From Streptomyces sp. JHA26 (GTDB lineage: Bacteria > Actinomycetota > Actinomycetes > Streptomycetales > Streptomycetaceae), in contig NZ_BDJC01000024.1 in assembly GCF_002005565.1 (NCBI RefSeq), forward strand, positions 1 to 64,000: a stretch of 64,000 nt of DNA, given 5' to 3'. The stretch's first letter is position 1; each line of letters opens with the position of its first letter. The position numbers were made by a program, and so were the translations under genes. The notes under the pieces are model-generated. The model was not told the DNA's origin and ran no database searches. It saw nothing but the letters and a program-made list of their open reading frames with translations. Below, one piece after another: positions 49,671 to 58,078 of the stretch.

Positions 49671-50354
49671 ATGGCCACCACCCGAGCTCCCGAGGACGCC
49701 TACACGGCGGAGCCCTTCGTTCCCGAGCGCGGCGGCCTGACCGCCCTCCGCGAGGCCGCCGCCGGCTGCCGCGGCTGCCCGCTGCACCGGGACGCCACAC
49801 AGACCGTGTTCGGCGCCGGCACGGCGGACGCGCGCGTCATGCTCGTCGGCGAGCAGCCCGGTGACCAGGAGGACCGCCAGGGCAGGCCCTTCGTCGGGCC
49901 CGCCGGCAGACTCCTCGACCGGGCCCTGGCCGAAGCCGGCATCGACCCGGCGGACGCGTACGTCACCAACGCCGTCAAGCACTTCAAGTTCACACAGGCC
50001 GGGCCGGGCAAGCGCCGTGTCCACAAGGCGCCCGCCCGGCGCGAGACGACGGCGTGCGGGCCGTGGCTGGCCGCCGAGCTCGCCGTGGTGGAGCCCGAAC
50101 TGATCGTGGTGCTCGGCGCCACGGCCGGGAAGGCGCTGCTCGGCCCGTCGTTCCGGGTCACGCAGGTGCGCGGCACTGTCCTGGAGGAGGAGATCCACGG
50201 GCGGTTCGAGAGGCTGGTGCCGACGGTGCACCCGTCGGCGGTGCTGCGGGCGGACGACCGGGAGGGCGCCTACCGGGGTCTGGTCTCCGACCTGGAGGTG
50301 GCGGCGCGGGTCCTGGCGGGGGACCCTTCCGGGAACCGGAGGGGTAATAGTTAG
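49671..50354 (+). CDS. udgX: UdgX, uracil-DNA-binding protein that crosslinks uracil DNA
   Basis: 227 residues of the family 4-like uracil-DNA glycosylase superfamily. A 4Fe-4S site begins CRGCPLH (Cys33/36). Motif A is GEQPGDQED. The insertion KRRVHK (residues 114-119) is the UdgX R-loop whose His118 equals the residue that forms a covalent bond with the abasic sugar in M. smegmatis UdgX. NAVKHFKFT and the C-terminal HPSAVLRA complete the fold. It lies alone between mqnE and a GNAT gene. Confidence 0.93.
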   Translation: MATTRAPEDAYTAEPFVPERGGLTALREAAAGCRGCPLHRDATQTVFGAGTADARVMLVGEQPGDQEDRQGRPFVGPAGRLLDRALAEAGIDPADAYVTNAVKHFKFTQAGPGKRRVHKAPARRETTACGPWLAAELAVVEPELIVVLGATAGKALLGPSFRVTQVRGTVLEEEIHGRFERLVPTVHPSAVLRADDREGAYRGLVSDLEVAARVLAGDPSGNRRGNS

Positions 50355-50357
50355 TAT
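50352..50357 (+). promoter_or_regulatory. -10 box of a leaderless GNAT gene
   Basis: TAGTAT, overlapping the udgX stop codon, lies exactly six nt before the GTG at 50364. No ribosome-binding site is present. Confidence 0.6.
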
Positions 50358-50363
50358 GGCCTC

Positions 50364-50888
50364 GTGCCGCTTACTTTCACGCTCGACCCCGCCCTGACCC
50401 CCGAACTGCGCGACGGCGTCCTCGACCTGTGGACCGACGTGACCAACGCCGGCGGCTCCGTGGGCTTCGTACCGACGGTGACCCGGGAGGACATCCGCCC
50501 CGAGCTGGTCAGGCACATGGTGGCCATGGCCGAGGGCCGCACCCGGCTCCTCGTCGGACACGACGAGGAGGGGCGGGTGGCCGCCACCGCGTTCCTCACC
50601 CTCAACACGCACCGGCTGATGACCCACTGGCTGTGGCTCTACACGGTGATGGTCCACCCGCGCCACCAGGGCCGGGGGTACGGCCGGGACCTGATGACCG
50701 CCGCCGCCGACGCGGCCCGCGCCCACGACGGCATCGAGGCGATCCGGCTCACCTGTCGGGGCGGCCTCGGCCTGGAGCGGTTCTACGCGTCCTGCGGCTA
50801 CAAGGAGGTCGGCCGGGTGCCCGGCGCGATCCGGGTGGCGCCGGACGACGACCGGGACGACATCACGATGCTGCTGCCGCTGACCTGA
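50364..50888 (+). CDS. GNAT family N-acetyltransferase
   Basis: 174 residues. The acetyl-CoA pyrophosphate loop is HPRHQGRGYGRDLM (R-x-x-G-x-G/A). TVMVHPR precedes it, and the last strand region is CRGGLGLERFYASCGYKEVG. Substrate unknown. The transcript appears leaderless. Confidence 0.92.
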   Translation: MPLTFTLDPALTPELRDGVLDLWTDVTNAGGSVGFVPTVTREDIRPELVRHMVAMAEGRTRLLVGHDEEGRVAATAFLTLNTHRLMTHWLWLYTVMVHPRHQGRGYGRDLMTAAADAARAHDGIEAIRLTCRGGLGLERFYASCGYKEVGRVPGAIRVAPDDDRDDITMLLPLT

Positions 50889-50988
50889 GCGCACCACCCC
50901 GACTGAGGCGCACGGGCCCCGGCGTGCTTCACTGGACGGTGCCCATTTGGGTACGTTCCGGCCTCCCCCAACGGAAGAGTGGATTGAG

Positions 50989-51288
50989 ATGCTCCGCTAC
51001 ACGCTGATGCGCCTCGGGATCTTCGTGGCCTGCCTCGTGGCCGTCTGGGGCCTCGTCTACGCCGGTGTGTTCCCGCGCGGCCTCGGCGACTCCAACGGCA
51101 TGTGGATCGTCCTGCTGTCCCTGCTGCTCTCGGCCCCCATCAGCTTCGTGGTGCTGCGCAAGGAGCGCGACCGCGCCTCCGTGCAGGTCGTGCAGCGGGT
51201 GGACCGGATGAAGGCCAACCTGGAGGCCAACCGCGGCCAGGAGGACCTCGCCGACGAGGCCGCCCGCGCGCAGGGCCGGACCTCGTAA
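50989..51288 (+). CDS. DUF4229 membrane protein
   Basis: 99 residues with two transmembrane helices (IFVACLVAVWGLVYAGVF, WIVLLSLLLSAPISFVVL), then a charged coiled C-terminal tail (KERDRASVQVVQRVDRMKAN). It matches the actinobacterial DUF4229 family, function unknown. ATG 50989 is supported by the family start and GGATTGAG upstream. A terminator follows at 51305. Confidence 0.85.
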   Translation: MLRYTLMRLGIFVACLVAVWGLVYAGVFPRGLGDSNGMWIVLLSLLLSAPISFVVLRKERDRASVQVVQRVDRMKANLEANRGQEDLADEAARAQGRTS

Positions 51289-51304
51289 CCCCCTCACGCA
51301 CCCG

Positions 51305-51341
51305 AGCGCCCGGTTCCCTAACCACAGGAAACCGGGGCGCT
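51305..51341 (+). terminator. terminator after the DUF4229 gene
   Basis: AGCGCC-CGGTTCC pairs with GGAAACCGGGGCGCT across a 9-nt loop, with two bulged bases. The hairpin is followed by TTTACGTTTT. Confidence 0.7.
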
Positions 51342-51425
51342 TTACGTTTTACGGTCAGGAGTCGGCTCCAGCCTCTCAAAGTGAGGCTTTGGGGGTCTCA
51401 AAGCGTAAGTGTTAAAGTCGTACGC

Positions 51426-51527
51426 ATGATGTCAGCAGCCGCGCCCGCCACACCGCCGAGCCTCGGGCTCGTGGCGCGCCTGCACGTGGACCTCTGTCGG
51501 TGCGCGTCCGCGAACTGTCGCCCCTGA
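51426..51527 (+). CDS. Cys-rich leader peptide upstream of a DAACS transporter
   Basis: 33 residues, MMSAAAPATPPSLGLVARLH then VDLCRCASANCRP. The HVDL-C-R-C-AS-x-x-C pattern is the actinobacterial 'putative leader peptide' style found ahead of sulfur-metabolism genes, with three Cys codons near the end. It ends 73 nt before the transporter ATG. Two competing hairpins (AGCCTC/GAGGCT and CTTTG/CAAAG) lie just upstream at 51370-51402. A TAAAGT -10-like box at 51413 suggests a leaderless start at 51426. Confidence 0.75.
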   Translation: MMSAAAPATPPSLGLVARLHVDLCRCASANCRP

Positions 51528-51600
51528 CGTCCCCTCTCATCCGTCGTTCCCCACGTCAGCACGTGCGCGTCCGTCCCCGCGTCCCGTCCCCCTACGGAGC

Positions 51601-52914
51601 ATGTCCGTGTCCTCCCTCACCAAGTCCTTCAAGGTGCCCTTCTGGGCCCAGATAATCGCCGGCCTCGTCCTCGGCGTCCTGCTGGGCTGGCTGGCCCGCA
51701 GCCAGGACGTCTCCTGGCTGGTCACCACCCTGGACAAGATCGGCGGCACCTTCATCGGCCTGCTGAAGCTGGCCGTCGCCCCGCTCGTCTTCTTCGCGAT
51801 CCTCGTCTCGATCACCAACCTGCGGAAGGTCAACAACGCGGCGCGCCTGGCGTCCCGCACCCTCCTCTGGTTCATGATCACCTCCCTGATCGCGGTGGCC
51901 ATCGGCCTCGTCATCGGCCTGGTCACCAACCCCGGCGCGGGCACCGGCCTCACCCCGGCCGACGGCGCCGAGCCCGAGCACACCGGCTCCTGGATCGACT
52001 TCCTGACCGGCATCGTGCCGACCGACGTCATCACGCCGTTCACCGAGCTGAACGTGCTCCAGATCGTCTTCATGGCGGCCGTCGCCGGTATCGCCGCCCT
52101 CCAGCTCGGCGAGAAGGCCCAGCCGATCCTGAACCTGAGCGAGTCGATCCTCGAACTCCTCCAGAAGGCCCTGTGGTGGGTCATCCGCCTGGCCCCGCTC
52201 GGCACCGTCGGCCTCATCGGCCGCGCCATCGCCACCTACGGCTGGGACCTGATCGGCAAGTACGCGACCTTCACCGCCGACATCTACGTCGGCTGCGCGA
52301 TCGTCCTGTTCGTGGTCTACCCGACGCTGCTCGCCACCGTCGCCAAGGTCAGCCCGCTCCAGTTCTTCAAGGGCGCCTGGCCCGCCATCCAGCTCGCCTT
52401 CGTCTCCCGCTCGTCCGTGGGCACCATGCCGCTGACCCAGAAGGTCACCGAGCGCCTCGGCGTGCCGAGGGAGTACGCGTCCTTCGCCGTGCCGTTCGGC
52501 GCGACGACCAAGATGGACGGCTGCGCCGCGATCTACCCGGCGATCGCCGCGATCTTCGTCGCGCAGATCTTCGACATCCCCCTCGGGGTCGGCGACTACC
52601 TGCTGATCGCCTTCGTCTCGGTGGTCGGCTCCGCCGCCACGGCCGGCCTCACCGGCGCCACGGTCATGCTGACGCTGACCCTGTCCACGCTGGGCCTGCC
52701 GATGGAGGGCGTCGGCCTCCTCCTCGCCATCGACCCGATCCTGGACATGATGCGCACCGCGACCAACGTCGCCGGCCAGGCCCTCGTCCCGGTCGTCGTC
52801 GCCGCCCGCGAGGGCCTGCTCGACCGCAAGGCGTACGACGAGGCGCACAGCTCGCCGCTGGACGAGCCGGAGCGGGAGAAGCGGGACGCGGAGCCCGTCC
52901 CGGCCGCGGCCTGA
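51601..52914 (+). CDS. dicarboxylate/amino acid:cation symporter (DAACS), possibly cystine
   Basis: 437 residues, GltP/DctA/TcyP fold with eight helices and two re-entrant loops. Signatures are FVSRSSVGTMPLTQ (Ser-rich loop HP1), PFGATTKMDGCA (usually NMDG in glutamate and dicarboxylate carriers), and AIDPILDMMRTATNVAG. DAACS members carry C4-dicarboxylates, glutamate or cystine. The Cys-rich leader peptide upstream favours cystine. TKMDG in place of TxNMDG also argues against a standard DctA. A 25-bp hairpin terminator follows. Confidence 0.88.
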   Translation: MSVSSLTKSFKVPFWAQIIAGLVLGVLLGWLARSQDVSWLVTTLDKIGGTFIGLLKLAVAPLVFFAILVSITNLRKVNNAARLASRTLLWFMITSLIAVAIGLVIGLVTNPGAGTGLTPADGAEPEHTGSWIDFLTGIVPTDVITPFTELNVLQIVFMAAVAGIAALQLGEKAQPILNLSESILELLQKALWWVIRLAPLGTVGLIGRAIATYGWDLIGKYATFTADIYVGCAIVLFVVYPTLLATVAKVSPLQFFKGAWPAIQLAFVSRSSVGTMPLTQKVTERLGVPREYASFAVPFGATTKMDGCAAIYPAIAAIFVAQIFDIPLGVGDYLLIAFVSVVGSAATAGLTGATVMLTLTLSTLGLPMEGVGLLLAIDPILDMMRTATNVAGQALVPVVVAAREGLLDRKAYDEAHSSPLDEPEREKRDAEPVPAAA

Positions 52915-52928
52915 CCGCTTGACCGCCT

Positions 52929-52982
52929 GACCACGACAGGGGCGTCCGGACGCATCGGCGTCCGGACGCCCCTGTCGTGGTC
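52929..52982 (+). terminator. perfect 25-bp hairpin terminator
   Basis: GACCACGACAGGGGCGTCCG plus GACGC pairs completely with 52958-52982 across a 4-nt loop. There is no T run. It stands between the transporter and a TetR gene. Confidence 0.85.
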
Positions 52983-53005
52983 GCGCGGACCGTACGCTGA
53001 TGCCC

Positions 53006-53683
53006 ATGGGTGTGGGGAAGACCAAGCGGATGCCGCGTGCGGTCCGTGAGCAGCAGATGCTGGACGCCGCGGTGCGCACCTTCGGGCAGCGCGGGTACAT
53101 GGCGGCGTCGATGGACGAGATCGCCGAACTCGCGGGCGTGTCCAAGCCGCTGGTCTACCTCTACCTGAACTCGAAGGAAGACCTCTTCACCGCCTGCATC
53201 CGCCGTGAGGCGCGGGCGCTGACCGAGGCCGTGCGGGCCGGCGTCCGCCCGGGACTGCCGGCCGACGGCCAGCTCTGGTCGGGCCTGCGGGCCTTCTTCA
53301 CCCACACCGCCCGGAACCCGGACGCCTGGGCGGTGCTGCACCTCCAGGCCCGTACCCACGGCGAGCCGTTCGCCGCCGAGGTGGCGGTGATGCGCGAGGA
53401 GATCGTCGCGTTCGTGACGCAGCTGATCGCCGCCGCCGCGCGGGACGCCCACCGTGACCCGGACCTGCCCGAGCGCGAGGTCGCCGGGCTCGCCGAGGCC
53501 CTGGTCGGCGCCGCCGAGTCGCTCGCGGACTGGGCCAACGCGACCGAGGGCGTCAGCGCGAGGCAGGCGGCGGCGACCCTGATGAACTTCGCCTGGGCGG
53601 GCCTGGGCAACCTGATGACGGACCGGCCCTGGACCCCGCCCGAGGAGTCCGGGGCCGAAGCGGTGGCTCACGCCGCCGGATAG
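53006..53683 (+). CDS. TetR family regulator
   Basis: 225 residues. The head is REQQMLDAAVRTFGQRGYMA and SMDEIAELAGVSKPLVYLYL. It starts at ATG 53006, seven nt after a TACGCT -10 box and without a ribosome-binding site; ATG 53000 is the alternative. It is convergent with a MaoC-like gene, overlapping it by 16 nt at the 3' end. The nearby lipid genes and TTACC...GGTAA dyads make a fatty-acid-metabolism regulator plausible. Confidence 0.9.
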   Translation: MGVGKTKRMPRAVREQQMLDAAVRTFGQRGYMAASMDEIAELAGVSKPLVYLYLNSKEDLFTACIRREARALTEAVRAGVRPGLPADGQLWSGLRAFFTHTARNPDAWAVLHLQARTHGEPFAAEVAVMREEIVAFVTQLIAAAARDAHRDPDLPEREVAGLAEALVGAAESLADWANATEGVSARQAAATLMNFAWAGLGNLMTDRPWTPPEESGAEAVAHAAG

Positions 53684-54522
53684 GGGACGACCTCGCCGGA
53701 CAGGTGCGGCCGGCCCTCGCCGCCGCGCAGTTCGAACCGTCCGTCCCCGGCCCCGTACGTCACCGTCCCCGGCAGCGGCAGTGGCGCCTCGAAGGCGGCC
53801 CGCACCGTGACCGCCTCCGGGGTGCCGTGCTCGGCGAGGCACCGGGCCACCGACCACATGCCGTGTGCGATGGGGCGGGGGAAGCCGAACGGGCGGGCGG
53901 TGAGGGGGTGCAGGTGGATCGGGTTGCGGTCGCCGGACGCGGCTCCGTAGCGCCGGCCGAGGTCACCGGCGAGCCGCCACTCGGCGCGCACGGGCAGCGG
54001 CGGCTCCTGCCGCCGCGGGACGTCGGAGGAGCTCCGCCCCCCGGTGCCGTGCCGCGCCAGGTAGGTGCTGCGCGACTCCCACACCAGCTCGCCGCCGGCC
54101 CGCAGCTCCGTCACGACCGCGGCCTCGGTGCCGCGCCGGTGCGGCAGCAGGGCCTCGACGCGCACGGCGAGTGCGTAGGTCCCGGCCGCCGGCAGGGAGG
54201 CCCGCCGGGTGAGGCCGATCGACGTGTGGACGAGCCCGAGCAGCGGCAGCGGGAAGTCCCGGCGGCTCATCAGCCGCACGGCCAGCGGGAAGCCGAGCAC
54301 GTGGGGATAGGTCGGGGGAAGCGTGGCCGCCCCGGCCGGGAAGCCGCACGCCCGTTCGTAGGCGGCCAGCCGGGCGGGGTCCACGCGCAGGCCGGGGACC
54401 ACCAGGCGGGTGCGCGGGAAGTCCGCGTCGGGGCGGGGCCGCTTGAGGGGCGACAGCAGGGCGCCGCGGGCGAGGAGCGGCGTGAGGGCGGGGACGGCGG
54501 TCAGCGGACGGTCGTCGGCCAC
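53668..54522 (-). CDS. MaoC-like dehydratase/hydratase
   Basis: 284 residues, two hot-dog halves. The C-terminal half carries the hydratase-2 motif YGAASGDRNPIHL and PIAHGMWSVARCL. Such proteins hydrate 2-enoyl-CoA or dehydrate 3-hydroxyacyl thioesters. It starts at GTG 54522, with A+T-rich operator-like dyads 40-140 bp upstream shared with a divergent acyl-CoA ligase gene. Confidence 0.88.
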   Translation of the reverse strand: MADDRPLTAVPALTPLLARGALLSPLKRPRPDADFPRTRLVVPGLRVDPARLAAYERACGFPAGAATLPPTYPHVLGFPLAVRLMSRRDFPLPLLGLVHTSIGLTRRASLPAAGTYALAVRVEALLPHRRGTEAAVVTELRAGGELVWESRSTYLARHGTGGRSSSDVPRRQEPPLPVRAEWRLAGDLGRRYGAASGDRNPIHLHPLTARPFGFPRPIAHGMWSVARCLAEHGTPEAVTVRAAFEAPLPLPGTVTYGAGDGRFELRGGEGRPHLSGEVVPYPAA

Positions 54523-54560
54523 GGGCGTCCCCCAGCTCTGTGAACAGACCCGAACAACAC

Positions 54561-54589
54561 TTACTTTGAAGTAATGTTACCGGAGGTAA
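54561..54589. promoter_or_regulatory. two adjacent TTAC...GTAA dyads
   Basis: TTACTT-TG-AAGTAA (54561-54574) and TTACC-GGA-GGTAA (54577-54589) stand side by side upstream of the MaoC-like gene. A related dyad follows at 54650. They are likely binding sites for a TetR-type lipid regulator. Confidence 0.65.
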
Positions 54590-54649
54590 GGCGTGGTCGT
54601 CCCGTTGCGGAGAGGTGTGGTGTGCCGATCATTCCGGACCGAACGTGAC

Positions 54650-54663
54650 TTACCCGCAGGTAA
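54650..54663. promoter_or_regulatory. third TTACC...GGTAA dyad
   Basis: TTACC-CGCA-GGTAA, the same half-sites as at 54577, between the divergent MaoC-like and acyl-CoA ligase genes. A lone CCGGTAACC half-site is near 54750. Confidence 0.6.
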
Positions 54664-54868
54664 CCCCCGAGACTGCACAGCCCCGGCGCCGGACCATCCC
54701 CGAACCCGCACCAACTCCCCACGCGAGCCCCGTACGATCCCGAACCTGACCGCCGGTAACCCCCGGCAGGACCTCATCCACCGGGCCCGGCGATGAACGC
54801 CTCGGCGCCCGAGGCACGTACGTCATGCAGCTGAGCAGTGCCGCCGCTGCACGTCCCAGGAGCCGCCC

Positions 54869-56794
54869 GTGTCCACCCCGCTTCCCTCCTTCGCCCCCTC
54901 CGCCGCGTTCACCGACTCACCCGGTCCCACCCTGGTGGCACCCGAGACGCGACGCCTGGACGGGGCCGTGCGGGAGGCGTACGTACCGCCGTTCGCCCCG
55001 CCGGTGCGGCACGGTTCCCTGGCCGACCTGCCCTTCGACAACGCGGCGGCCGTGCCCGACGCGGTGGTCCTCAGCCGCAGGTCGGGCGACGGCCACTGGA
55101 GCGACGTGACGGCGGCCGAGTTCGCCGCGCAGGTGCTGGCGGTGGCGAAGGGGATGATCTCCGAGGGCCTGATGCCGGGCGACCGGATAGCGATCATGGC
55201 CCGGACGACGTACGAGTGGACGCTGCTGGACTTCGCCGCCTGGGCCGCGGGCCTCGTCACGGTGCCCGTCTACCCGACCTCCTCGCTCTTCCAGGTCCGC
55301 TGGATCCTCCAGGACTCGGGCGCGGTCACCCTGGTCACCGAGACGGCCGCGCAGGCGGCGGCCCTCGGCCCCGAGCTGGGCCGCCTCCCCGACCTGCGAC
55401 ACCTGTGGATCATGGAGAAGGGGCACGTGGAGCAGCTCGCCGAGCTGGGCGCGCAGGTGTCGGACGCGGAGGTGGACGTACGCCGGGGCGTGCTGAGCCC
55501 GAGCACGCTCGCCACCCTGATCTACACCTCGGGCACCACGGGCCGCCCCAAGGGGTGCGTGCTGACCCACGGCAACTTCTTCGCCGAGGTGGACAACGCG
55601 ATCGAGCTGCTCTACCCGGTCTTCAAGACGCAGACGGAGGAGCCGTCGATCCTGCTCTTCCTCCCCATGTCCCACGTCTTCGGCCGGATGGTCGCCGTGG
55701 CCTGTGTCCGCGCCCGGGTCCGCCTCGGACACGCGCCGAGCTTGAAGGCGGAGGACCTGCTGCCGGACCTGGCGGCCTTCCGGCCGACCTGTCTGCTGAC
55801 CATCCCGTACATGCTGGAGAAGGTCTTCAACGGGGCGCGCGCCAAGGCCGAGTCGGGCGGGCGGGCCGCGGTCTTCGACCGCGCGGTCTCGGTGGCGGTG
55901 CGCCACGGCGAGGCCATGGAGGACCGCCGGACCGGTTCGGGCGGCGGCCCGAACCGCGCCCTGAAGACCGCCCGCTCCTTCTACGACCCCCTCGTCTACC
56001 GCAAGATCCGGAGCGCCATGGGCGGCCGGGTCCGGCACATCATCTGCGGCGGCTCCCCGCTCGGCCGCCGTCTGGCCGCCTTCTACGCGGGCGCCGGCAT
56101 CGAGATCTACGAGGGCTACGGCCTCACCGAGACGACGGCCGCGGTGACCGTGACGCCGCCGCTGAAGCCGCGCCTGGGCACGGTGGGCTGGCCGCTGCCG
56201 GGCACCCGGATCCGGATCGCCGCCGACGGCGAGATCCTCGTCGCCGGCGACCAGGTCCTGCACGGCTACTGGGACCCCCGGGCGGGCGGCGTCGTCCCGG
56301 CCGCCCCCGACGGCTGGTTCCCCACCGGCGACCTCGGCAGCCTGGACGACGAGGGGTACCTGACGATCACCGGCCGCAAGAAGGAGCTGCTGATCACGGC
56401 GGGCGGCAAGAGCGTGGCCCCGGCCCCGCTGGAGAACTGGCTGCGCCAGCACCCCCTGATCTCCCAGTGCATGATCATCGGCGAACGCCGCCCCTACGTC
56501 TCCGCCCTGATCACCCTCGACCCCGACGGCATCACCCACTGGCGCCGCATGAACGGCAAGCACCCCGTGCCGCCGGAGCTGCTGACCGACGACGAGGAGG
56601 TCCACGCGGTGCTCCAGCGCGCGGTCGACGAGGCCAACAAGATGGTCTCCCGCCCGGAGTCCATCCGCCGCTTCGCCGTCCTGCCGAGGGACTTCACGGA
56701 GTGGGAGGGCCACCTGACCCCCTCGATGAAGCTCCGGCGCGACGTGATCATGCGGGACTTCGCGGAGACGGTGGAGACGCTGTACGGGGGGTAG
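54869..56794 (+). CDS. long-chain fatty-acid-CoA ligase (AMP-forming)
   Basis: 641 residues. The AMP-binding P-loop is LIYTSGTTGRPKGCVLTHGN. YEGYGLTETTA, GWFPTGDLG, and TGRKKELLITAGGKSVAP are the later adenylation motifs. The overall form is an FAA1-type ligase that activates fatty acids to acyl-CoA through an acyl-adenylate. GTG 54869 has AGGAG six nt upstream. Regulation through the TTACC...GGTAA sites upstream is likely. Confidence 0.94.
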   Translation: MSTPLPSFAPSAAFTDSPGPTLVAPETRRLDGAVREAYVPPFAPPVRHGSLADLPFDNAAAVPDAVVLSRRSGDGHWSDVTAAEFAAQVLAVAKGMISEGLMPGDRIAIMARTTYEWTLLDFAAWAAGLVTVPVYPTSSLFQVRWILQDSGAVTLVTETAAQAAALGPELGRLPDLRHLWIMEKGHVEQLAELGAQVSDAEVDVRRGVLSPSTLATLIYTSGTTGRPKGCVLTHGNFFAEVDNAIELLYPVFKTQTEEPSILLFLPMSHVFGRMVAVACVRARVRLGHAPSLKAEDLLPDLAAFRPTCLLTIPYMLEKVFNGARAKAESGGRAAVFDRAVSVAVRHGEAMEDRRTGSGGGPNRALKTARSFYDPLVYRKIRSAMGGRVRHIICGGSPLGRRLAAFYAGAGIEIYEGYGLTETTAAVTVTPPLKPRLGTVGWPLPGTRIRIAADGEILVAGDQVLHGYWDPRAGGVVPAAPDGWFPTGDLGSLDDEGYLTITGRKKELLITAGGKSVAPAPLENWLRQHPLISQCMIIGERRPYVSALITLDPDGITHWRRMNGKHPVPPELLTDDEEVHAVLQRAVDEANKMVSRPESIRRFAVLPRDFTEWEGHLTPSMKLRRDVIMRDFAETVETLYGG

Positions 56795-56808
56795 GCGGAA
56801 GGGCCGGC

Positions 56809-57453
56809 TCAGCGGCGGGCGATCAGGCAGGCCTGCGGGACCTTCGCGGAGGTGTCCTCCTCCTGTACGCGCACCGTCCGCGACAGCACGGTGAAGCCGG
56901 CCCGCTCCAGCAGCTCCGCCATCCGCTCCGGGCGTCGCCGTTCGAAGTCCAGGGAGACCGGGTGGCCGAAGGGGCGGTCGAGGCGGCTCGGCTCGTCGCC
57001 GACCTGGAAGGCGAGGAGGAAGTGCCCGCCCGGGGCCAGCACGCGCCGCACCTCCGTGAAGAGGTCCGGCAGCCGGTCCCACGGCGTGTGGATCGACGAG
57101 TACCAGGAGACGGCCCCCGCGAGAGCGCCGTCGGGCAGGTCCAGCTCCAGCATGGAGCCCTGCTCGAAGCGCAGGCCCGGGTTCTCGCGGCGGGCGACGG
57201 CGAGCATCGAGGCGGACAGGTCGAGGCCGAAGACCCGCAGGCCGAGCGAGGCGAGGTGGGCGGTGACCCGGCCGGGTCCGCAGCCCAGGTCGGCCACCCG
57301 GCCCTCCGGTCCCACCAGCTCGGCGAAGGCGGCCATCAGCGCGCGGTCCAGCGCGGTGCCGGCGCCGATGACGCGGAAGTGGTCGGCGTAGTCCTCGGCG
57401 ATGGTGTCGTAGAAGGTCCGGGTCGTGTCCAGGAAGCCGGTGTCGTGGGTCAT
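56809..57453 (-). CDS. class I SAM-dependent methyltransferase
   Basis: 214 residues. Motif I is VADLGCGPGRVTAHLASLG, then FGLDLSASMLAVAR, PDGALAGAVSWYS and LAPGGHFLLAF. FYDTIAEDYADHF opens the domain as in many small-molecule methyltransferases. The acceptor is unknown. It converges with the acyl-CoA ligase gene 14 nt away. Confidence 0.92.
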   Translation of the reverse strand: MTHDTGFLDTTRTFYDTIAEDYADHFRVIGAGTALDRALMAAFAELVGPEGRVADLGCGPGRVTAHLASLGLRVFGLDLSASMLAVARRENPGLRFEQGSMLELDLPDGALAGAVSWYSSIHTPWDRLPDLFTEVRRVLAPGGHFLLAFQVGDEPSRLDRPFGHPVSLDFERRRPERMAELLERAGFTVLSRTVRVQEEDTSAKVPQACLIARR

Positions 57454-57536
57454 GGCGCGACCCTAGGGCCCGCCACCGACAGCCGGCGCCGGTCGCCGGA
57501 ATTCACCGGGAATTCACGAGGGCGCCGGAAAGGGCA

Positions 57537-57569
57537 GGAGCCCCGTCGCCGAAAACGGCGCGGGGCTCC
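57537..57569 (-). terminator. terminator of the cold-shock gene
   Basis: GGAGCCCCGTCGCCG-AAAA-CGGCG-CGGGGCTCC forms a long hairpin with one bulge, 18 nt after the cold-shock stop codon (minus strand). Confidence 0.8.
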
Positions 57570-57586
57570 TTGGGTACTGCTGTCGA

Positions 57587-57790
57587 TCAGACAGGAGTGA
57601 CGTTCTCCGCCTGCGGGCCCTTCGGACCCTGCGTGACGTCGAAGGACACCTGCTGGTTCTCCTCGAGGGAACGGAATCCCTGAGCGTTGATCGCGGAGTA
57701 GTGGACGAAGACGTCCGGGCCGCCGCCTTCCTGGGCGATGAAACCAAAGCCCTTTTCGGCGTTGAACCACTTCACGGTTCCGGTAGCCAT
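57587..57790 (-). CDS. cold-shock domain protein
   Basis: 67 residues, single OB-fold RNA/DNA chaperone. RNP1 is KGFGFIAQE and RNP2 is VFVHYSAI; WFNAEKGFGF opens the domain. The ATG follows AAGGAGG. A 5' leader of about 150 nt from the promoter at 57947 is typical of temperature-regulated csp mRNAs. Confidence 0.97.
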   Translation of the reverse strand: MATGTVKWFNAEKGFGFIAQEGGGPDVFVHYSAINAQGFRSLEENQQVSFDVTQGPKGPQAENVTPV

Positions 57791-57946
57791 AAGCCCTCCT
57801 TGGGCCCAAAGGGTTGCCCTGCTCCAGAACCAGCAAGTGTGAAGACCGATCCGCACAACTGCATATGTCTGAGAATGACGAGAGCCCGCGGTCACATGCT
57901 CCGCAGGCTCTGTACTGCAAGGGAAACCAAACTGCAACTTGCTGTG

Positions 57947-57974
57947 AGCCTAGCACGCAGGGCCCCCGACGCAA
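57947..57974 (-). promoter_or_regulatory. promoter of the cold-shock gene
   Basis: On the minus strand TTGCGT (57969-57974) and TAGGCT (57947-57952) are separated by 16 bp. Transcription from near 57940 gives a leader of about 150 nt before the ATG. Confidence 0.6.
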
Positions 57975-58066
57975 CAGAGGTCAAGATCACTTCACCCGAA
58001 TGTTTGAACGCACGTGCCATTCGGCTGACACCGGGGGGTGCCGCCGGGCGGCCGACGGGGGAGGGC

Positions 58067-58072
58067 TAGCCT
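58067..58072 (+). promoter_or_regulatory. -10 box of leaderless mqnA
   Basis: TAGCCT ends six nt before the mqnA GTG, and no ribosome-binding site is present. Confidence 0.6.
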
Positions 58073-58078
58073 CGCGAT

